In this document: positions 57,001 through 64,000 of the stretch, in pieces | Numbering within the stretch: the first letter of the stretch is position 1 | Layout: the number at the start of each line of letters is the position of its first letter | Source: Symbiodinium natans | Lineage: Eukaryota; Sar; Dinophyceae; Suessiales; Symbiodiniaceae | Direction: 5' to 3' | Assembly (NCBI GenBank): GCA_905221605.1 | Contig: CAJNDS010002821.1 | Span: forward strand, 204,691 to 268,690 | Length of the DNA stretch: 64,000 nt | The notes under the pieces: generated by a model | Told to the model about the DNA's origin: nothing | The model's database searches: none | The model's input: only the letters and a program-made list of their open reading frames with translations | Made by a program: the position numbers and the translations under genes

Positions 57001-60000
57001 GATTAAATGAATTGAGCATTTAAAGTGAGCTTCTTGAATAATTTGATGATTTAAGTGAATTGTATCTTTTGAATAATATGAAGCTCAAATAATTTTAATA
57101 TGGTTTGCTCTAATAATTTGATTATAGGATGAATTCATCATATCCGAAAAGAATTAAATATATACATATATAATCATAAAATCTCAAGAGATAAGATATT
57201 GATCAATATTCCGAAATTCTCCGAATATCCAAGATTAATTATATATCGAAGATTCCTAATTGGGGCTTTGCAAATTAGGGTTTAGGAATTAGGATTCAGG
57301 ATTACCCATGATTGATATATGAAGATAAGATTCTATAATATATATGTTAATCTTGGATATTCGCAAAAATATCGGAATATTGATCCATTTATAAATATTA
57401 TTGAGGTTTACGAAGAATATTAAATGATAATGATAAAATCTCGAGGATCAATCATATTTTCTTGAGGTCTTGCGAATATTAAATGATAATCGAAAGGACC
57501 TGGAACAAAAATTAATTGATCAAGATTCCGAAATTCTACGAGTATTCCAAATTGATCGCAAAAAATTAGCGAACCTTTTTTGGAAGATTAGAAATCATAT
57601 AATCTTCCAAAAAAGATTCGTTCAATTTTTGAATTCAATTTGGAATATTCGTAGAATTTCGGGATCTTGATCAAATAATTTTTTTCCGAGATTCTTCGAT
57701 TATTATTTGATATTCGCAAAATCTCAAGAAAATAAGATTGATTCTCGAAATTCAATGATTATATATCAAAATGATCATGATCAAATTTCGAGGATCAATC
57801 ATATTTTCTTGAAATCTTGCGAATATCAAATAATAATCGAAAAACCTCGAACAAAAATTAATTGCTCAAGATTCCGAAATTCTACGATTATTCCAAATTG
57901 ATTGCAAAAATTGAACGAATCTTTTATGGAAGATTATATGATTATTAATTTTCCAAAATAAATTCATTCAAATTTTGAGATCGATTATTATTTGATATTC
58001 GCAAAATCTGAAGAACATAAGATTGATTCTCGAGATTTTATGGTATCTATCAAAATGATAATGGTCAAATCTCGAGGATCAATCATATTTTCTTGAGGTT
58101 TTGGAAATATCAAATGATAATCGAAATAATTTCGAGCAAAAATTAATTTATCAAGATCCCGAAATTCTAGGAATATTCCAAATTGATCGCAAAAATTGAA
58201 CGAATCTTTTTTGGCAAATTATTTGAATTTTTAATCATTCAAAAATTTCGTTCAATTTTTGCATTCAATTTGGAATATTCATATAATTTCGGAATCTTGA
58301 TCAAAACCTCAAGAAAATAGGATTGAATCTCGAGATTCAATGATTATATATCAAAATGATCATGGCCAAATCTCGAGGATCAATCATATTTTCTTGAAAT
58401 CTTGCGAATATCAAATGATAATGGAAAAAGCCTCGAACAAAACTTAATTGATCAAATTTCCGAAATTCTATGAAGATTCCAAATTGATTGCAAAAATTGA
58501 TCGAATCTTTAATGAGAGATTATATAATTATCAATCTTCCAAAAAAGATTCGTTCAATTTTTGCATTCAATTTGGAATATTCGTAGAATTTCGGGATCTT
58601 GATCAAATATTTTTTTTCCGAGATTCTTCGATTATTATTTGATATTCGCAAAATCTCAAGAATATAGGATTGATTCTCGAAATTCAATGATTATATATCA
58701 AAATGATCATGATCAAATTTCGAGGATCAATCATATTTTCTTGAAATCTTGCGAATATCAAATAATAATCGAAAAACCTCGAACAAAAATTAATTGCTCA
58801 AGATTCCGAAATTCTACGATTATTCCAAATTGATTGCAAAAATTGAACGAATCTTTTATGGAAGATTATATGATTATTAATTTTCCAAAATAAATTCATT
58901 CAAATTTTGAGATCGATTATTATTTGATATTCGCAAAATCTGAAGAATATAAGATTGATTCTCGAGATTTTATGGTTATCTATCAAAATGATAATGGTCA
59001 AATCTCGAGGATCAATCATATTTTCTTGAGGTTTTGGAAATATCAAATGATAATCGAAATAATTTCGAGCAAAAATTAATTTATCAAGATTCCAAAATTC
59101 TAGGAATATTCCAAATTGATCGCAAAAATTGAACGAATCTTTTTTGGCAAATTATTTGAATTTTTAATCATTCAAAAATTTCGTTCAATTTTTGCATTCA
59201 ATTTGGAATATTCATATAATTTCGGAATCTTGATCAAAATCTCAAGAAAATAGGATTGATTCTCGAGATTCAATGATTATATATCAAAATGATCATGGCC
59301 AAATCTCGAGGATCAATCATATTTTCTTGAAATCTTGCGAATATCAAATGATAACCGAAAAATTCTCGAGCAACATTTAATTGATCAAATTTCCGAAATT
59401 ATACGAAGATTCCAAATTGATTGCAAAAATTGATCGAATCTTTAGTGGAAGATTATATAATTATCAATCTTCCAAAAAAGATTCGTTCAATTTTTGCATT
59501 CAATTTGGAATATTCGTAGAATTTCGGGATCTTGATCAAATAATTTTTTTCCGAGATTCTTCGATTATTATTTGATATTCGCAAAATCTCAAGAATATAG
59601 GATTGATTCTCGAAATTCAATGATTATATATCAAAATGATCATGATCAAATTTCGAGGATCAATCATATTTTCTTGAAATCTTGCGAATATCAAATAATG
59701 ATCGAAAAACCTCGAACAAAAATTAATTGATCAAGATTCCGAAATTCTACGAAGATTCCAAATTGATTGCAAAAATTGAACGAATCTTTTATGGAAGATT
59801 ATATGATTACTAATTTTCCAAAATAAATTCATTCAAATTTTGAGATCGATTATTATTTGATATTCGCAAAATCTGAAGAATATAAGATTGATTCTCGAGA
59901 TTTTATGGTTATCTATCAAAATGATAATGGTCAAATCTCGAGGATCAATCATATTTTCTTGAGGTTTTGGAAATATCAAATGATAATCGAAATAATTTCG

Positions 60001-61440
60001 AGCAAGAATTAATTTATCAAGATCCCGAAATTCTAGGAATATTCCAAATTGATCGCAAAAATTGAACGAATCTTTTTTGGCAAATTATTTGAATTTTTAA
60101 TCATTCAAAAATTTCGTTCAATTTTTGCATTCGATTTGGAATATTCATATAATTTCGGAATCTTGATCAATTAATTTTTATTCATGAATTTTTCGATTAT
60201 CATCTGATATTCGCAAAACCTCAAGAAAATAGGATTGATTCTCGAGATTCAATGATTATATATCAAAATGATCATTGCCAAATCTCGAGGATCAATCATA
60301 TTTTCTTGAAATCTTACGAATATCAAATGATAATCGAAAAAGCCTCGAGCAAAACTTAATTGATCAAATTTCCGAAATTCTACGAAGATTCCAAATTGAT
60401 TGCAAAACTTGATCGATTCTTTAATGGGAGATTATATAATTATCAATCTTCCAAAAAAGATTCGTTTAATTTTTGCATTCAATTTGGAATATTCGTAGAA
60501 TTTCGGGATCTTGATCAAAAAGTTTTTTTCCGAGATTCTTCGATTATTATTTGATATTCGCAAAATCTCAAGAATATAGGATTGATTCTCGAAATTCAAT
60601 GATTATATATCAAAATGATCATGATCAAATCTCGAGGATCAATCATATTTTCTTGAAATCTTGCGAATATCAAATGATAATCGAAAAAGCATCGAGCAAA
60701 ACTTAATTGATCAAGATTCCGAAATTCTACGATTATTCCAAATTGATTGCAAAAATTGAACGAATCTTTTATGGAAGATTATATGATTACTAATTTTCCA
60801 AAATAAATTCATTCAAATTTTGAGATCGATTATTATTTGATATTCGCAAAATCTGAAGAATATAAGATTGATTCTCGAGATTTTATGATTATCTATCAAA
60901 ATGATAATGGTCAAATCTCGAGGATCAATCATATTTTCTTGAGGTTTTGGAAATATCAAATGATAATCGAAATAATTTCGAGCAAAAATTAATTTATCAA
61001 GATTCCGAAATTCTAGGAATATTCCAAATTGATCGCAAAAATTGAACGAATCTTTTTTGTCAAATTATTTGAATTTTTAATCATTCAAAAATTTCGTTCA
61101 ATTTTTGCATTCAATTTGGAATATTCATATAATTTCGGAATCTTGATCATTAATTTTTATTCATGAATTTTTCGATTATCATCTGATATTCGCAAAACCT
61201 CAAGAAACTAAGATTGATTCTCGAAATTCAATGATTATATATCAAAATGATCATGATCAAATCTCGAGGATCAATCATATTTTCTTGAAATCTTGCGAAT
61301 ATCAAATGATAATCGAAAAAGCTTCGAGCAAAATTTAATTGATCAAATTTCCGAAATTCTACGAAGATTCCAAATTGATTGCAAAATTGAACGAATCTTT
61401 TATGGGAGGTTATATGATTACTAATCTCCCAAAAAGATTC
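57001..61440. repeat. AT-rich foldback satellite with about 933-bp higher-order repeat
   Basis: Closely related AT-rich units repeat throughout. Marker segments recur at 57707 and 58639 (932 bp apart) and at 58448, 59381 and 60360 (933 and 979 bp). Each higher-order unit is built of inverted-repeat pairs: for example 57706-57830 folds into arms of about 47 bp with about four mismatches (GATATTCGCAAAATCTCAAG against CTTGAAATCTTGCGAATATC). The short frames inside are translations of the repeat. Confidence 0.93.
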
Positions 61441-62579
61441 ATTCAATTTTTACGATCAATTATTCTGATTTTGTGAATTTCAAATTTCGAGTGTAAAATT
61501 TCGAACCTTGGGTTCGAATTTTGATAGACCAGTTTATTTTCCGTAAGGGTCCAAGACTTGCACGGAAAAAACCGAAGCCGGAAAATCACCCCACTTTCAA
61601 TTGCTTTGCCCTCACAAGGAACCAAGTTAACCAGAAGAGAACACGAGACAATCAACAAAGCAAGCACAAAGTGAAAATACAACCGAGTCCGTAATCTTAT
61701 ATGGATTTTAAAACTTCCCAAAAACAAGAAAATTTGTTCAAATTATTTCAAGTAAGTGAGAAAATTTCTCGGACCAGAGACAAGCGGAGGATGCAAAAAC
61801 TTGGACTGGGAACTTTGTTCCTTTTGTGGTGAATTTCAGACATGAAAATTCAATGACGAGATTTATCTCCTCGAAGGAGAAGGACTTCATTCGCATCTTC
61901 GGATAAAAATCTGGAGACCAGAACGGCCGACGATCGATGCGGCTTCGTGGTGGCTTCTACGAGCAAGAAATATCAGTTTCCGACGAGGAAATTTGGGATG
62001 TGTCATTTTCATGATTAATTTTTTGCGTTTCCGGGGTTTTGTGGTGTTTTGTCAAACGAAGGTGTGGGGGGGGGGGGGGGGGGGTTGGGGGGGTTTTGGG
62101 AAATTGAAGGGCTGGGTGTTTTCGGTGGGATTTCGGGGGTTGCTTTTGTTGTCATAGTTCGGGGGATCGGTCGTTTTGTCAACAAAATGAACCAAAGTAC
62201 CCTGGGTTCGAACTCAATCTGTGGTTTGAAGACAGAGTTCGAACTTCGGTGAAATTCCAGGTTTGAAACTTTAAACCCGACTTTCAACAAATTTCGAACC
62301 TGGGTTGAACCCATGTCCAAGAGTTTAGGATTGCCGTCAGAGCATGTCAAGCTTTATCAATTGCTCTTCGGAGGAGCTTGCATGTTGTGTTCTGCTGTCT
62401 GATGGAAAAAATGATGGGGGTTTTTGTTTGTTCCGCAGTGCAGCCGTTCCTTGAAATGGAGAAACAGCACGATTGTAAATTTTAACAGGTTCTGTTCTCG
62501 AGCTGACAGTCAAGGACTCTTTGATCCAGATTCACAGTGCTGCTATTGCATTGCTGAGCAATTGATATTCATAAAACCT
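61441..62579. other. Unique stretch, no firm gene
   Basis: Non-repetitive sequence. It includes a G-run at about 62065-62085 and two related phrases with TTCGAACCT/GGGTTCGAA (61499-61515, 62205-62300). A frame at 62350-62015 (minus) is proline-rich because of the G-run and is not accepted. Confidence 0.5.
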
Positions 62580-62910
62580 CAAGAAAATAAGATTCATTCT
62601 GTGATAATGATAAAATCTCGAGGATCAATCAAATGATAATCGAAATAATCTCGAGCAAAAAATAATTTATCAAGATCCCGAAAGTCTAGGAATATTCCAA
62701 ATTGATCGCAACAATTGAACGAATTTTTTTTGGCAAATTATTTGAATTTTTAATCATTCAAAAAATTCGTTTAATTTTTGCATTCAATTTGGAATATTCA
62801 TATAATTTCGGAATCTTGATCAATTAATTTTTATTCGCGGATTTTTCGATTATCATCTGATATTCGCAAAACCTCAAGAAAATAAGATTGATTCTCGAGA
62901 TTCAATTTTC
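62580..62910. repeat. Remnant of the AT-rich foldback satellite
   Basis: Sequence typical of 57001-61440 reappears (CTCGAGGATCAATCA, TTCCAAATTGATCGCAA, GATATTCGCAAAACCTC) as one partial unit, separated from the main array by about 1.1 kb of unrelated DNA. Confidence 0.9.
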
Positions 62911-63802
62911 TGCAGCATATAGCATTTTAAAGCATTTTCGAGCTTTAAAACAAGCTTGTTGTTTGAAACAATTTCGGAAATAGTTGGCAGCATTTCGTAT
63001 CATTTTATCACTATTTTGGAGCATTTCTAAGCATGTCCAATTATTTTGATGCGTTTTACAGCATTTCGGCGTTTCTTTTGCAACAACGATGTATTTTCGA
63101 TCACCTTCACGGATTCTTAAGCATTTTCATGCATTTTGCAGCATTTTGGAGCATTTTTAACACAATCTAGAGCATTTTGAAGCATTTTCAAGCATTGGCT
63201 GGTTGGGCAGGGCTGGGCTGGGCTGGGCTTGGAGGCTATGTTGGCCCACTGTTGGAGGGTCTGGGAGATTATGTTAGCTCTTGGAGGCCTTGGAGGCTAT
63301 GTTGGCCCCTAGTTGGAGGGTCTTGGAGGCTACGTTGGCCCCTTTTAAAGGGTCTTGGAGGCTATATTTGTCCTTGGAGGTCTCAGAGGGTCTTGGAGGC
63401 TATTGGTTTCTTGCCACTGTGTGACGGTCTGGATTTTTCAGGGTTGGGGTTTACTGGAAATCCTCGTCGCCCGAAAAACCGAAACCCCAAACCCGAAACA
63501 CTATAACCTCAACCCCAAACCCTAACCCGAAACCCTAAAACCTTAAGGTGATTTCTGGAACTTGCATGTTTGTGTGGCAAGTTACAAGGTTTAAGTAAAT
63601 CGAGCATTTTGAATAATTTGGTGGTTTAAGTAAATTGTGTTTTTCGAACAATATGGGGTTTAAGTAAATTGATTATTGTCTGCTCGAACAATTTGACAAG
63701 TGTGCATGATGAAGGCATTTTATATGCCCTGACAATTTGACAAGGATGCATGATAAAGGCACGCACGATGTAAAACGCAAGCTCAATTTATAGGCTCTTG
63801 AG
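62911..63802. repeat. AGCATTTT and GGAGGCTATGTTGG repeats, telomere-like tract
   Basis: AGCATTTT/AGCATTTC words recur at 62921-63195. Units of about 45-55 bp containing TTGGAGGCTATGTTGGCCC follow (63228-63400), then degenerate AAACCCTAA words (63480-63545). A piece with TTAAGTAAATTG (63588-63675) resembles 56960-57060. No gene is supported. Confidence 0.75.
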
Positions 63803-64000
63803 GGTTTAGGGTTTAGGGTTTAGGGTTTAGGGTTTAGGGTTTAGGGTTTAGGGTTTAGGGTTTAGGGTTTAGGGTTTAGGGTTTAGGGTTTAGGGTTTTA
63901 GGTTTAGGGTTTAGGGTTTAGGGTTTAGGGTTTAGGGTTTAGGGTTTAGGGTTTAGGGTTTAGGGTTTAGGGTTTAGGGTTTAGGGTTTAGGGTTTAGGG
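63803..64000 (+). repeat. Telomeric TTTAGGG array to the window edge
   Basis: About 28 units, one slightly altered (TTTTAGG, about 63897), running off the right edge. Whether this is the chromosome end cannot be decided from the window. Confidence 0.98.

Noticed and set aside
62015-62350. Proline-rich minus-strand frame of 111 codons
   Set aside because: Driven by the G-run at 62065-62085 and lacking any recognisable domain.

Overview
The window looks like a dinoflagellate nuclear chromosome (Suessiales/Symbiodiniaceae-like), probably subtelomeric. The reasons are pervasive TTTAGGG-type telomeric repeats, sparse genes among large low-complexity blocks, short GC-AG introns that would restore reading frames, and a Ty1/copia retrotransposon of the methyltransferase-carrying kind reported from Symbiodinium. 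The assignment is inference. No rRNA, SL-RNA or ribosomal-protein gene was recognised to fix the taxon.

Layout. Positions 1-8 kb hold old, decayed telomeric repeats in both orientations around one plausible host gene (2826-4427, a multi-pass membrane protein of unknown family). Positions 7717-13459 are a decayed, 5'-truncated minus-strand copy of a large copia element; its broken end runs straight into a TTTAGGG array. Positions 13666-23533 are a nearly intact plus-strand copy of the same family. It has 222-bp LTRs differing at two positions and a possible 5-bp TAGGG target duplication, and it lies inside telomeric repeat. Its coding regions run gag, two tandem retropepsin-like domains, a C5-methyltransferase-like domain, integrase, a TET/JBP-like 2OG-Fe(II) dioxygenase-like domain, RT, RNase H, and a membrane/cysteine-rich C-terminus. 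Positions 26848-30198 are a Helitron-like RepHel fragment on the minus strand, cut off by a telomeric array upstream and lacking the helicase C-terminus downstream.

From 13.4 kb to the end, TTTAGGG arrays recur at least 16 times, always with the G-rich strand on +, and separate unrelated modules. Some modules recur: X at 31601, 39013 and 46100; a 22-bp array module at 33113 and 37104; Y at 37690 and 44732; Z at 41485 and 48207, with related ends at 30298. A 100-N scaffold gap (44543-44642) separates two nearly identical Y-X-Z blocks. The right part holds a GCGAAGC-type array (49.9-51.8 kb), mostly unannotatable DNA with a possible gene fragment (53970-54384) and a LINE-like relic (56037-56440), an AT-rich foldback satellite (57-61.4 kb), and a final telomeric array running off the window.

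Main points: (i) one pol polyprotein appears to combine a cytosine-methyltransferase-like domain with a TET/JBP-like dioxygenase domain, a possible DNA-modification writer and oxidiser in a single retrotransposon; (ii) both copies of the element have the same phase and orientation at their 3' junction with telomeric repeat; (iii) the one-way telomeric arrays read like a record of repeated chromosome-end healing and terminal addition, although assembly joining through telomeric repeat must be excluded.
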